A DNA stretch of 64,000 bases from Parabacteroides faecis. Its GTDB lineage: Bacteria; Bacteroidota; Bacteroidia; Bacteroidales; Tannerellaceae. The notes under the pieces are model-generated. The model was not told the origin of the DNA, did no database searches, and saw only the letters and a list, made by a program, of their open reading frames with translations. The translations under genes and the position numbers were made by a program. How positions within the stretch are numbered: position 1 is the first letter of the stretch; each line of letters starts with the position of its first letter. Of the stretch, positions 1 through 7,404 are shown in pieces. The stretch is from assembly GCF_014647375.1 (NCBI RefSeq), contig NZ_BMPB01000008.1:248001-312000 (forward strand), written 5' to 3'.

Positions 1-519
1 GTATATGTCTGCAAATTTAAAGTTCATTCCTTTCTCAAATACCCGTGCCAGTTCTGAAAAATTCACAGGATTTCCAATCTTGTTTTTTACGGAGTGTGAA
101 TAAAATAAACCGCATATCAATTCCATTATATCAATCATATCAACATCATTAGATAAATACACATCAGGGTCAAAACTATTTTCTGTGTTTATCGGAAATA
201 AATCAGGGTTATCCAAGCGGAATTGTATCACCTTAAAAGTAGAATCTAATATACTTAATACCTTAATTATTAACAACCGGATTTCAAGCGAAGATTTATC
301 ATCCTCAACCTCTAGACGCATATTCAATTCTTTTACCTCTGCTACAGTGTAATTTATAGCAAAGCATAATAATATAATATTCTGTTCTTCCTGACAAAAC
401 AAAAGGAGTTGCCGTACAAAATCATCATAAGCCATTGATAATTCTATACGGTCAATCTCATTGCCATTAACAGAGCAAGAGAGTAGTTTGAATAACTTTG
501 TTTCTAAGAAACGTTTCAC
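1..519 (-). CDS. RteC-domain regulatory protein, C-terminus cut by window edge
   Basis: An open frame runs from a GTG at 519 to the window edge (173 codons, no stop reached). It is directly preceded by an in-frame TAA, so GTG is the only early start; the first in-frame ATG is about 30 codons later. The C-terminal part (IMELICGLFYSHSVKN, then FSELARVFEKGMNFKF) resembles the RteC domain of CTnDOT-type elements, where RteC activates excision genes. I infer a regulator of the mobile element that ends at tRNA-Lys. The GTG start is unusual for this phylum, and the family call rests on pattern memory only. Confidence 0.6.
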   Translation of the reverse strand, partial: MKRFLETKLFKLLSCSVNGNEIDRIELSMAYDDFVRQLLLFCQEEQNIILLCFAINYTVAEVKELNMRLEVEDDKSSLEIRLLIIKVLSILDSTFKVIQFRLDNPDLFPINTENSFDPDVYLSNDVDMIDIMELICGLFYSHSVKNKIGNPVNFSELARVFEKGMNFKFADIY

Positions 520-558
520 TTATACTTTAAATGGCTAGGTTACATATAATCATACATT

Positions 559-1362
559 TCACTTTTCTGCAACTATGAAAATTTCACTGCTTGATGTGAA
601 ATTGTTCTTACCGAGTAAATCTCTATAAATTGTTATTTTGCGGAATCCGACCTTTTCTAATAGGTCTGTTATTTCTTTCTCTGAATAATATCTTTCCCAA
701 ATAATAAAATGTTTGATTGTTCCTTCGACTACCAAGTTATGTTGATATGCAAATACTTTGTTCTTAGGATAATGGAATGTTTGGCTCAAAAGCAGATATT
801 TATTTTCATCCCAGAAACCACCGTGAGGTGCGTATTCCCAATTTTTACTTTCCCGTCTGTCACTAATTATCCTTTCCGAGAAAACATCAAAAATAAAAGT
901 TCCGCCATTAGTAAGAGAGTGATATATATTATCCAGTAATCGATCACGGTCACTATCGGAATGAGTTCCCATATCACAATAGATCATGGTTATAGTATCG
1001 TACTTGCCATTGGGGTAATTATTAATGTAGTCATTCAGAATGTATTTTATTCCATTCTGTTTTCTTTTAGCATACTCTATTGAAGACTTATTAAAGTCAA
1101 TGCCTGTTACAACATAATTTGCATCTGCAAAAAGTGAGGTATATAATCCCGGTCCACATCCCAAATCAAGTAAATGACTTTCAGGTTTTGAATGTTTAAG
1201 AACGAAATTTACTATTTTTAAGACAGATTCTTGTCTTCGGCTAGCTTCATCGGACTGGAAATCGAGATGTCTTTTTAATATTTGCTGCTGAATATAAGGA
1301 TCAGTCCAAATATTATGATTGGACTTTTCAAATAGAACTGGTTTTTTGTTGATGATTCTCAT
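559..1362 (-). CDS. class I SAM-dependent methyltransferase
   Basis: 267 aa. SAM-binding motif I is LLDLGCGPGLYTSLF near residue 65, followed by an acidic strand end (VVTGIDF) that should hold the ribose hydroxyls, and a motif resembling motif II/III (YDTITMIYCDMG). This is the usual Rossmann methyltransferase core with a C-terminal sheet. The substrate cannot be told. It lies in the AT-rich mobile element as a likely cargo gene. A TAnnTTTG-type -7 box (TATGTTTG, minus strand, 1428-1435) sits about 65 bases upstream of the ATG. Confidence 0.85.
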   Translation of the reverse strand: MRIINKKPVLFEKSNHNIWTDPYIQQQILKRHLDFQSDEASRRQESVLKIVNFVLKHSKPESHLLDLGCGPGLYTSLFADANYVVTGIDFNKSSIEYAKRKQNGIKYILNDYINNYPNGKYDTITMIYCDMGTHSDSDRDRLLDNIYHSLTNGGTFIFDVFSERIISDRRESKNWEYAPHGGFWDENKYLLLSQTFHYPKNKVFAYQHNLVVEGTIKHFIIWERYYSEKEITDLLEKVGFRKITIYRDLLGKNNFTSSSEIFIVAEK

Positions 1363-1851
1363 TTGTATTTTGAATATTTGTTATTATAAAAATCCCATAA
1401 TAGGATAAGAAATACAATTATCCGTTACAAACATAGAAATTTACGCACCTTTTTCGGGCTAAAAATAATATTGCTAAAACGTTAGGAAGTGATACGCAAA
1501 CAAGTAACAGAAAGGTTTTCTGCTACAACTAAAAGTTTGTATGGATAGAATATCCGCGTATCTACATATAGAGTGTATTGGTTCAGTGTGCTAAAATAGT
1601 GATTTCTATTTAAATAGCGATATATTTTAATGTTTTTCTGAAAATAAATTTGATGGGCAACTCTTTTTCACGAGTTCGATAAAATATTCTATGAATGAAA
1701 GAGAGTTATTTGCAGCAACGGAAAAACATAGCGGACTAAAGTAGTTCATACGTTCATTATTCGTTCTCTATTTAGGCTTTCTGTTTTGCAAAATACTAAA
1801 AGTTAGTAATATATTACAATATGTTATACTTGTCGCAAATAACTGCATAGT
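1363..1851. other. intergenic, 489 bp, AT-rich
   Basis: No convincing gene. It holds the probable -7 box of the methyltransferase (1428-1435, minus strand). A 17-codon ORF at 1691-1744 (+) begins MNERELFAATEKHSGLK and stops; it looks like the first codons of a gene whose remainder has been lost, but I cannot name it. Confidence 0.4.
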
Positions 1852-2340
1852 TTATTGAATAGTGCTTTCAACTAGTTCATGAATTTCTTTTATATGCAGA
1901 TGTAGATGATCTAAATAACCCTCTATCATTTCTTTTAGCGTAACTTTAGTTCCTTCATAATCACACCAATAATTATCTAATTTCGTTACATCTACAGAAT
2001 GAATAACCTGAATGATATGTAAATTATAGAATTTCCATAATTGGATTAAGTTAGCCCAATCTGCATTTTGATAATCTTGCAGAGCTATCCACAGATCATT
2101 GTCCTGACGATAATCGGGGAAAAAAAGTAGATCTTTGCTATATTGCAGACGAACCATTCGTTGATGATTGTTAGATGCCGAATCAATCAAATGACCGAGT
2201 ATCTGCTTGATAGTGCGATTCTGCCTGTTTCTTCTTTGTGTTATCACTTCTACAGGTAAGTCGTTTAACAACCTCTCTTCCGTTTCAACAACCTTTGCAA
2301 TTCCATCGGTTATATAGCTAAAATTAGTTCTTTGCATCAT
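1852..2340 (-). CDS. DinB-family (DinB_2/YfiT-like) protein
   Basis: 162 aa, a typical length for the DinB/YfiT four-helix bundle. Three metal-type histidine positions are visible: the His of LGHLIDSASNNHQR in helix 2, and the HLHLH cluster near the C-terminus (YLDHLHLHIKE). Family members are metal-dependent thiol transferases or proteins of unknown function; the substrate is unknown. A possible -7 box (TATTTTTG on the minus strand, 2363-2370) lies just upstream. Probably cargo of the mobile element. Confidence 0.75.
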   Translation of the reverse strand: MMQRTNFSYITDGIAKVVETEERLLNDLPVEVITQRRNRQNRTIKQILGHLIDSASNNHQRMVRLQYSKDLLFFPDYRQDNDLWIALQDYQNADWANLIQLWKFYNLHIIQVIHSVDVTKLDNYWCDYEGTKVTLKEMIEGYLDHLHLHIKEIHELVESTIQ

Positions 2341-2422
2341 GTTTCAGTTTTAAATTCTTCTGCAAAAATAAGGCTTTTGCCTATCGTTCACTTGTAAAAA
2401 ACTGACTTTATACAAATCGGAG

Positions 2423-3256
2423 CTATGCAAAACGATTGGATTTGATAACATTAAGCCTACAATCTTCGGAGAAGAATGTAGAATAAGGAGAATGGGAAGA
2501 TAAATATTGAGTTGGCGAACAACCTGAAAACTTCTTAAAGTCTTTTACCAAGTGAGAGGGGTCATAAAAGCCACAGGAATAAGTCAGATCTGCAATCTCT
2601 ATTCCCGGATTATTCTGTAATAGATACAGAACTCGCTGAAAACGGACTACTCTGTAATATTCTTTAGGGCTCATCCCTACATGGTTGGTGAATATTCTTT
2701 TAAACTGCCTATATCCTAAACAAGCACTTTCAGCAAGAGTATTCACCTCTATTTGCGGTTGATTGATTATTTGGCTGATAGAATTCTGTACCCTTTTGTG
2801 ATTATAATCTATATCAATCAGCCGCTTCATGAGAAAAAGTTCGATAAACTGAATACAAGTCTGAACGTTTCTTTCGCTGGAAATGAAATTTTTAAGATGG
2901 TTTAATTCTATATCCTCTAAATCTTCAATGTCTATGTAACGGTTATATAAGTCACTCATAGGGCATTGTATAAAGGGGTTTAAGCCTAAAGGATGAAATA
3001 TAATCGCAATCATATCAATATTACCCTTTGAAATTAAATTCCCATAAATGGAAAATTGTCCCCGAATAAAGTTCTTCGGTTGTAAACCTTTTGCGTGGAT
3101 GTTCAAGTTATCACCTCGGTGAAAAACAAGATGCATACAACCCGATGGAATAGTTTGAATCATCACAGGTTCTACTTCATCGGTTTTTAGCACCCAATAA
3201 TATTTAATATATTGGGAAAGTGATAGTGACGGATATAGAATTTCACTTTCTCTCAT
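2423..3256 (-). CDS. AraC-family transcriptional regulator
   Basis: 277 aa. The N-terminal ~150 residues form a small-molecule-type sensor domain starting YPSLSLSQYIKYYWVL, of the kind often annotated DUF6597. The C-terminal ~100 residues are a double helix-turn-helix of AraC type: LAESACLGYRQFKRIF for the first helix pair and IADLTYSCGFYDPSHLVKDFKKFSG for the second. The neighbouring DinB-fold gene lies in the same orientation 82 bp downstream and may be its target. Ligand unknown. Confidence 0.85.
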   Translation of the reverse strand: MRESEILYPSLSLSQYIKYYWVLKTDEVEPVMIQTIPSGCMHLVFHRGDNLNIHAKGLQPKNFIRGQFSIYGNLISKGNIDMIAIIFHPLGLNPFIQCPMSDLYNRYIDIEDLEDIELNHLKNFISSERNVQTCIQFIELFLMKRLIDIDYNHKRVQNSISQIINQPQIEVNTLAESACLGYRQFKRIFTNHVGMSPKEYYRVVRFQRVLYLLQNNPGIEIADLTYSCGFYDPSHLVKDFKKFSGCSPTQYLSSHSPYSTFFSEDCRLNVIKSNRFA

Positions 3257-3588
3257 TTCACATCTATGTTGTATGCTGAATATCTTGCCGTAAATATAAT
3301 GTTTAATCTCCGCATTACAATAATGTAACCAATTAAAACAGGCTATAGACTATGATGTAAGCTCATAACTAGTTTTTTGCGTCCTTTTATCTGTTTTTAT
3401 TAAGTGATTCTGATAGTGAGTTTACTATTTTAACTTCCGCAGATTCTTATATATACATTTAGGTAGTTAGACATTAGTAGCTTTATGCTACCACTTCCAG
3501 ACAGTTTGGAAAACGGCTCTTGATTCTTCTTTCATTTGCTGGTGAAATAGAATCAATACGTTTTATAAACCATTAAAAAATTAAATGT
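3257..3588. other. intergenic, 332 bp, divergent promoter region
   Basis: It separates the minus-strand AraC gene from the plus-strand HTH gene. A near-consensus -7 box (TACATTTA) lies at about 3456-3463 on the plus strand. No gene or long repeat was seen. Confidence 0.35.
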
Positions 3589-3903
3589 ATGGAAGTAGTA
3601 ACCATCGAAAAAAGAACATTCTCGTATGTCTGCGAGAAGTTCACGGAGTTTGCCAAACGGATAGAGAGTTTGTGCAACACTCATACTCAAAAAGTTGAAA
3701 ACTGGCTGGATAGTCAGGAAGTGTGCCTGTTGTTAGGTTTTAGTAAACGAACACTGCAATATTACCGAAGTAGTGGGCGACTGGCTTATTCTCAAATTGG
3801 GAGCAAGATTTATTATAAGTCTTCCGATATTGAAAGAATTATTGCAGACAGTGAAACACAAAACCAATCATCCAAACAAATCATGCCTCATGAAAAGAAC
3901 TAA
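3589..3903 (+). CDS. helix-turn-helix protein, Xis2/excisionase-like
   Basis: 104 aa. It begins MEVVTIEKRTFSYV, which is characteristic of the HTH_17 proteins of Bacteroides conjugative transposons. An N-terminal helix is followed by a MerR/excisionase-type winged helix: WLDSQEVCLLLGFSKRTLQYYRSSG, then LAYSQIGSKIYYKSSDIERII. It probably binds element DNA and takes part in excision or its control. The last codons overlap the start of the next gene by 14 bases, so the two are likely translated together. Confidence 0.8.
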   Translation: MEVVTIEKRTFSYVCEKFTEFAKRIESLCNTHTQKVENWLDSQEVCLLLGFSKRTLQYYRSSGRLAYSQIGSKIYYKSSDIERIIADSETQNQSSKQIMPHEKN

Positions 3904-4183
3904 AGAAGATTATCCGTCCTTCAACCTATTTTCCATTGTCGGCACATGGGAAAGCGTTAATCTGAATCCTACGGTTATCATCTACCGGAGCGACAAAGAT
4001 TATCTTCTCTCTATTATCTATGTATCGGAAACCACCAAACAGGCTTCACCTGCCACTTATGAAATACAGAAAGAAGGCAGCCTGTATTTTATCGCTCCTG
4101 TTCCTAAACGAATTTACATAGATTATGATCCAGTGAAAGATATACTTAATTTTTCATCATTGGGTGATTATCTGCGTAACTAA
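3890..4183 (+). CDS. DUF3876 domain protein
   Basis: 97 aa, starting at the ATG at 3890 (MKRTKEDYPSFNLF). A longer reading from 3773 would lie inside the previous gene and is rejected. The core (FSIVGTWESVNLNPTVIIYR, then YLLSIIYVSETTKQASPATYEI) matches DUF3876, found almost only between the paired HTH genes of Bacteroidales conjugative elements. Its function is unknown. Confidence 0.75.
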   Translation: MKRTKEDYPSFNLFSIVGTWESVNLNPTVIIYRSDKDYLLSIIYVSETTKQASPATYEIQKEGSLYFIAPVPKRIYIDYDPVKDILNFSSLGDYLRN

Positions 4184-4260
4184 TCAATCAACCAGCTAAT
4201 CATACAACTAATTAGCTATCAATCTTGAAATCAATATTTCAATAAAACAATCTTTCAATC

Positions 4261-4554
4261 ATGGAATTAATAAATAAAGATATACCGCAAGTCAAAGAGT
4301 TTTTTTCTTCGCTTGACTCAATGCTGAATGGCATTGAGACTATCGTAAAGCACTATAAACCCCACCTGAACGGAGAACGTTTTCTTTCCAATCATGAGGT
4401 TTCTAAAAAACTAAATGTCAGTTTACGAACTCTGCAAGAATGGCGAGATACGGGATTAATACCCTTCATTCAGATAAAGGGTAAAATCATCTATCGGCAA
4501 AATGAAATTGATAAACTGCTTCAAAAGCACTATTTTGAAAGCTGGAAGGAATAA
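4261..4554 (+). CDS. helix-turn-helix protein, second Xis-like factor
   Basis: 97 aa. N-terminal helical segment, then a winged HTH (FLSNHEVSKKLNVSLRTLQEWRDTG, with LIPFIQIKGKIIYRQNEIDKLL as the wing). It is similar in plan to the HTH protein at 3589-3903, and the pair with DUF3876 between them is a recurrent conjugative transposon arrangement (CTnDOT Xis2c/Xis2d type). Role inferred: recombination directionality or regulation of the integrase. Confidence 0.8.
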   Translation: MELINKDIPQVKEFFSSLDSMLNGIETIVKHYKPHLNGERFLSNHEVSKKLNVSLRTLQEWRDTGLIPFIQIKGKIIYRQNEIDKLLQKHYFESWKE

Positions 4555-4617
4555 CTAACTAAAGAGTATGATTTCCACTATCTTTAAGAGAAATCTCTTT
4601 TATTGAGGTGGAAATTA

Positions 4618-4625
4618 TACCTTTG
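4618..4625 (+). promoter_or_regulatory. -7 box of the acetyltransferase gene
   Basis: TACCTTTG fits the Bacteroidetes TAnnTTTG -7 element, 20 bases before the ATG at 4646. No clear TTG -33 element stands at the usual distance; a short inverted repeat (AAGAGAAATCTCTT) occupies that position instead. Confidence 0.5.
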
Positions 4626-4645
4626 CATCCCAAACATTTGTAATT

Positions 4646-5173
4646 ATGAAGTTTGTAATAGAATCCGGCACGCCTGCCGATATTGACGAGTTAGAAAAGC
4701 TATATGATGATTTGAATGATTATCTGGCAGCTACCACCAATTATCCCGGATGGATAAAAGGCATTTATCCTGTTCGTGAATGTGCAGTCGATGGAATACA
4801 GAATAATACTCTTTACGTTGTCAGGTATGACGAAAAGATTGTCGGTTCTATTATCTTAGACCACCAGCCAGAAGAAGCCTATAATAATGCAAGGTGGAAG
4901 GTCAATACAGACTACAGCCATATTTTTGTAATACGTACTTTTGTTGTGCATCCTTCATTCCTGAAAATGGGTATTGGTCGGGCTTTAATGGATTACTCAT
5001 TTGAATTGGCTCAACAATCAGGTGTAAAATCCATTCGATTGGATGTCTATGAAAAGAATCTTCCGGCTATCTCTCTATATGAGAAATGCGGTTTTGAATA
5101 TATTGATACCGTAGGCTTGGGATTAGGTAACTATGGGCTAGATTGGTTTAAGCTGTATGAGAAAGTTATTTAA
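4646..5173 (+). CDS. GNAT-family N-acetyltransferase
   Basis: 175 aa. The acetyl-CoA binding motif A is visible as FVVHPSFLKMGIGRALMDYS (Q/RxxGxG/A type), followed by motif B, VYEKNLPAISLYEKCGFEYI. The substrate cannot be assigned. It lies between the Xis-like genes and the integrase, so it is likely cargo of the element, with its own promoter. Confidence 0.85.
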   Translation: MKFVIESGTPADIDELEKLYDDLNDYLAATTNYPGWIKGIYPVRECAVDGIQNNTLYVVRYDEKIVGSIILDHQPEEAYNNARWKVNTDYSHIFVIRTFVVHPSFLKMGIGRALMDYSFELAQQSGVKSIRLDVYEKNLPAISLYEKCGFEYIDTVGLGLGNYGLDWFKLYEKVI

Positions 5174-5223
5174 GATACGACAGAACCGGAGAAAACTTTC
5201 CTCTTGTCACTCTCGAAAACATT

Positions 5224-5413
5224 GTTTTTCGGAATTCAATTTGAATCATTGACTTTTCCAGTGAAGTATTTAGTCTGTGCAAGTCTTTTTCTAAAAATAC
5301 GCTCGGAATGCAATGGAGAGGAAGATTTTTAGAAAAACCCGTAGGGCTTGGGCTTGAACAGTCTAAATACGGAACTTACCTTTGTCAATGCTTCATATTG
5401 AGTTCTGAAAAAC
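5224..5413. repeat. 190-bp imperfect palindrome beside the integrase
   Basis: Left arm 5224-5298 and right arm 5325-5413 are imperfect inverted repeats around a 26-base centre. Blocks that pair include TTTTTCTAAAAAT with ATTTTTAGAAAAA next to the centre, GTATTTAGtCTGTgCAAG with its two-mismatch complement, CATTGAC with GTCAATG, and GTTTTTC with GAAAAAC at the outer edge. A -7-like TACCTTTG lies at 5377-5384 on the plus strand. It could be a folded RNA or ssDNA site, a recombination site or a bidirectional terminator. It occupies nearly all of the gap between the acetyltransferase and the integrase. Confidence 0.7.
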
Positions 5414-5488
5414 TTACTTTAAAAGAAAAGGATTGAGAAAGTGAAATTCATTCTTCCCAATCTTTTTGCCATATTAGCTACTGCTTTT

Positions 5489-6709
5489 TTATATCGCCAA
5501 TTCCGACAAACAGCTATTAACTTTCTGCATATCCTTTAGAATATTCTGATCCAGCACCCGTGCATAGTGTTTCGTTACGCTGGTATCTGCATGGCCTAAC
5601 ATCTTAGCTACGTTTTCCATACTTACGCCATTCGCTAGGCATATAGAGGTGGCATAGGAGTGCCGGGCTGAATGTGTGCACAAATTTTTCTGTAATCCGC
5701 ATACATCTGCAATCTCTTTCAGGTAGCTGTTCATGCGTTGATTGCTCAATACTGGCAATAGTTTTCCGGTACACTCTGCCACATCCTTGTACTTGTCAAG
5801 AATAGAAGCTGCCACAGGTAACACAGGAATATTGCACATGATTTTTGTCTTTTGGCGGTTCTTCCTTATCCAAAGTTCCCCTTTGTTATCCCGTACCAAA
5901 TGTTCAGGTGATAAATCTTTTACATCGCTGAAAGCCAAGCCTGTAAAAATGCAAAAAACAAAAATATCCCGTACCTGCTCTACTCGCTTAATAGTAAACT
6001 CTTTGGCGAGAATGATTTTAATCTCGTCCATCGTCAGGAATTCAGGATCAGTTTCTTCTAGTTTAAAGCGATAGTAAGCGAATGGATCTTTTTTAATCCA
6101 ATCGTTTTCCAAAGCAATGCGGATAATTTTCTTCAGGTTCTTCAATCGGGTGATTGCGGAGTTCTGTGCACAGCCCTTTTCAATCTTTAAGAAAGCATCA
6201 AACTTAGAAATGAAATTCGCTTCCAAGTTATTTAGAGCAATATCTGAAAGCAGATATTCTTTTTTGATAAATTCCTCTAAATATCGGGTAGTGGTTTCAT
6301 ACCGCTGCACAGTCTTACTAACGAAGTCTTTGCCGATCAACCTACGGCTTTGCTCGTTATGTTCCCTGAATACCTGCAATAGTGTTTTGTTATCTTCTTC
6401 TACACCATAATATAACTTTCTCATAAGATCGACTGTGATAGTCTTGCCCGATGATTCTAGTTCCCTATAAATTTGGTGTATGCGTGAACGTGTGATTTCT
6501 AAGTAGTGGTTCAGTTCCACCGACATACGGTCTTTACCTTTTGAATTTTCTTTTGCCTGATTCCATAGGTTTACAGGACAGCTTCTTTTTACTAAAACAT
6601 CTACCATACAGCCGTTTACAGTAATTCTCATGCACACGGGTGCTTCTCCGTTCTTTAATAATCTGGCTTTCTTGATAAAGAATAGCACATTGAAGGTTTT
6701 TCTAGCCAT
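5489..6709 (-). CDS. tyrosine recombinase (CTnDOT-type integrase)
   Basis: 406 aa, a typical length for IntDOT-like integrases. An N-terminal arm-binding and SAM-like core-binding domain is followed by the catalytic domain. Catalytic residues visible are a lysine in the beta-hairpin (RQKTKI), H346 and R349 (HSARHSYAT), H373 (LGHAD) and the nucleophile Y382 (TKHYARV). The first catalytic arginine is replaced: the motif reads FTGLAFSDV, with alanine where phage integrases have arginine, as is known for the IntDOT group. It faces away from tRNA-Lys at the element end and should integrate and excise the element at the tRNA 3' end. Confidence 0.9.
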   Translation of the reverse strand: MARKTFNVLFFIKKARLLKNGEAPVCMRITVNGCMVDVLVKRSCPVNLWNQAKENSKGKDRMSVELNHYLEITRSRIHQIYRELESSGKTITVDLMRKLYYGVEEDNKTLLQVFREHNEQSRRLIGKDFVSKTVQRYETTTRYLEEFIKKEYLLSDIALNNLEANFISKFDAFLKIEKGCAQNSAITRLKNLKKIIRIALENDWIKKDPFAYYRFKLEETDPEFLTMDEIKIILAKEFTIKRVEQVRDIFVFCIFTGLAFSDVKDLSPEHLVRDNKGELWIRKNRQKTKIMCNIPVLPVAASILDKYKDVAECTGKLLPVLSNQRMNSYLKEIADVCGLQKNLCTHSARHSYATSICLANGVSMENVAKMLGHADTSVTKHYARVLDQNILKDMQKVNSCLSELAI

Positions 6710-6797
6710 TTTTACATCATTTTTAGAGTTACAAAACTATGTATTCTCTTCCAAAGTAGTGCTATGCAAAATACTATGAATCAGTGAGAAATAAGCT

Positions 6798-6840
6798 AAA
6801 TCGTGGGACTTTTTTCAGCCCGATTTATGTACCACGATTT
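6798..6840. repeat. inverted repeat between integrase and tRNA-Lys
   Basis: AAATCGTGG (6798-6806) and CCACGATTT (6832-6840) are exact 9-base inverted repeats in the presumed attachment region. They may be integrase arm or core-flanking sites; this is inferred only from position. Confidence 0.4.
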
Positions 6841-6894
6841 GCACACCAACAATATGCTTGAAATGTCTATTTTCTGCCACCTGCCAGAAAAAAG

Positions 6895-6927
6895 AAATCC
6901 CTGATAATGCTTGATTATCAGGGATTT
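6895..6927 (-). terminator. rho-independent terminator of tRNA-Lys
   Basis: A perfect hairpin with 13-bp arms (AAATCCCTGATAA) and a 7-base loop is followed on the minus strand by CTTTTTTCT. It lies 25 bp after the tRNA 3' end. If the attachment core is the tRNA 3' end, this terminator belongs to the inserted element. Confidence 0.85.
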
Positions 6928-6951
6928 GCTTGATTTTTCTTTTGTTTTCAG

Positions 6952-7024
6952 TGATCCGCCTGGGGTTCGAACCCAGGACCCCATCCTTAAAAGGGATGTG
7001 CTCTACCTGCTGAGCTAGCGAATC
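6952..7024 (-). tRNA. tRNA-Lys (TTT)
   Basis: 73 nt. The acceptor stem GATTCGC pairs with GCGGATC plus discriminator A; the D arm contains GCTCAGCAGGTAGAGC; the anticodon stem CATCC/GGATG encloses CTTTTAA with anticodon TTT; the T arm is CTGGG-TTCGAAC-CCCAG. CCA is not encoded. The 3' end faces the integrase gene, as expected for a tRNA used as an integration target. Confidence 0.97.
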
Positions 7025-7054
7025 ATCCTGTGCGTTACTTCTGTAATGCGGGTG

Positions 7055-7086
7055 CAAAGATAGAGGGTTGTTTTATATTATGCAAA
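7055..7086 (-). promoter_or_regulatory. promoter of tRNA-Lys
   Basis: On the minus strand a TTG (complement of 7083-7085) stands 20 bases before TATCTTTG (7055-7062), a good Bacteroidetes -33/-7 pair. Transcription would begin about 20 bases before the tRNA 5' end. Confidence 0.7.
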
Positions 7087-7337
7087 TATTCCAATAACTT
7101 TTTTACATAAATTTCTACCAAAAGTTCAGAACACACTGGCTTACTGCACATAACAGATACAATATTTTCACTCCGTCTTTTGGCACCACTCCAGATGTTT
7201 ACCATTTGCAAAAGCCTGACACCCTTTATCTGCCCTTCCGCCCAACCCAACAAAAAGCAGGAAACAGCCGAATCACGTCACTATGTGACTGCATCAGCAG
7301 ATACAAAAGAAAGATCATCGGGTATATAAGATATTAT

Positions 7338-7368
7338 TTTTGAATCTGAAGATATTTCCGTAAGTTTG
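7338..7368 (+). promoter_or_regulatory. promoter of ettA
   Basis: A TTTG element around 7339-7342 and TAAGTTTG at 7361-7368 are separated by 18 bases, matching TTTG-N19-TAnnTTTG. The ATG at 7405 lies about 30 bases after the likely start. The remaining ~270 bases back to the tRNA promoter hold nothing I can support. Confidence 0.6.
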
Positions 7369-7404
7369 TCCTGGAAAAAAATTAATAAACATACTTTAAT
7401 TAAT

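Noticed and set aside
1691-1744. Short ORF MNERELFAATEKHSGLK
   Set aside because: Only 17 codons without context; may be a remnant of a gene start but cannot be supported.
3773-3889. N-terminal extension of the DUF3876 protein
   Set aside because: It would overlap the HTH coding region by 130 bases; the ATG at 3890 gives the family start.
6765-6780. Sequence close to the CTnDOT core GTAnnTTTGC near the integrase (minus strand GTATTTTGC)
   Set aside because: One base short of the consensus spacing. The tRNA 3' end is a better candidate for attachment.
7035-7253. 72-codon minus-strand ORF upstream of tRNA-Lys
   Set aside because: It overlaps the tRNA promoter, has no recognisable features and its composition is that of spacer DNA.
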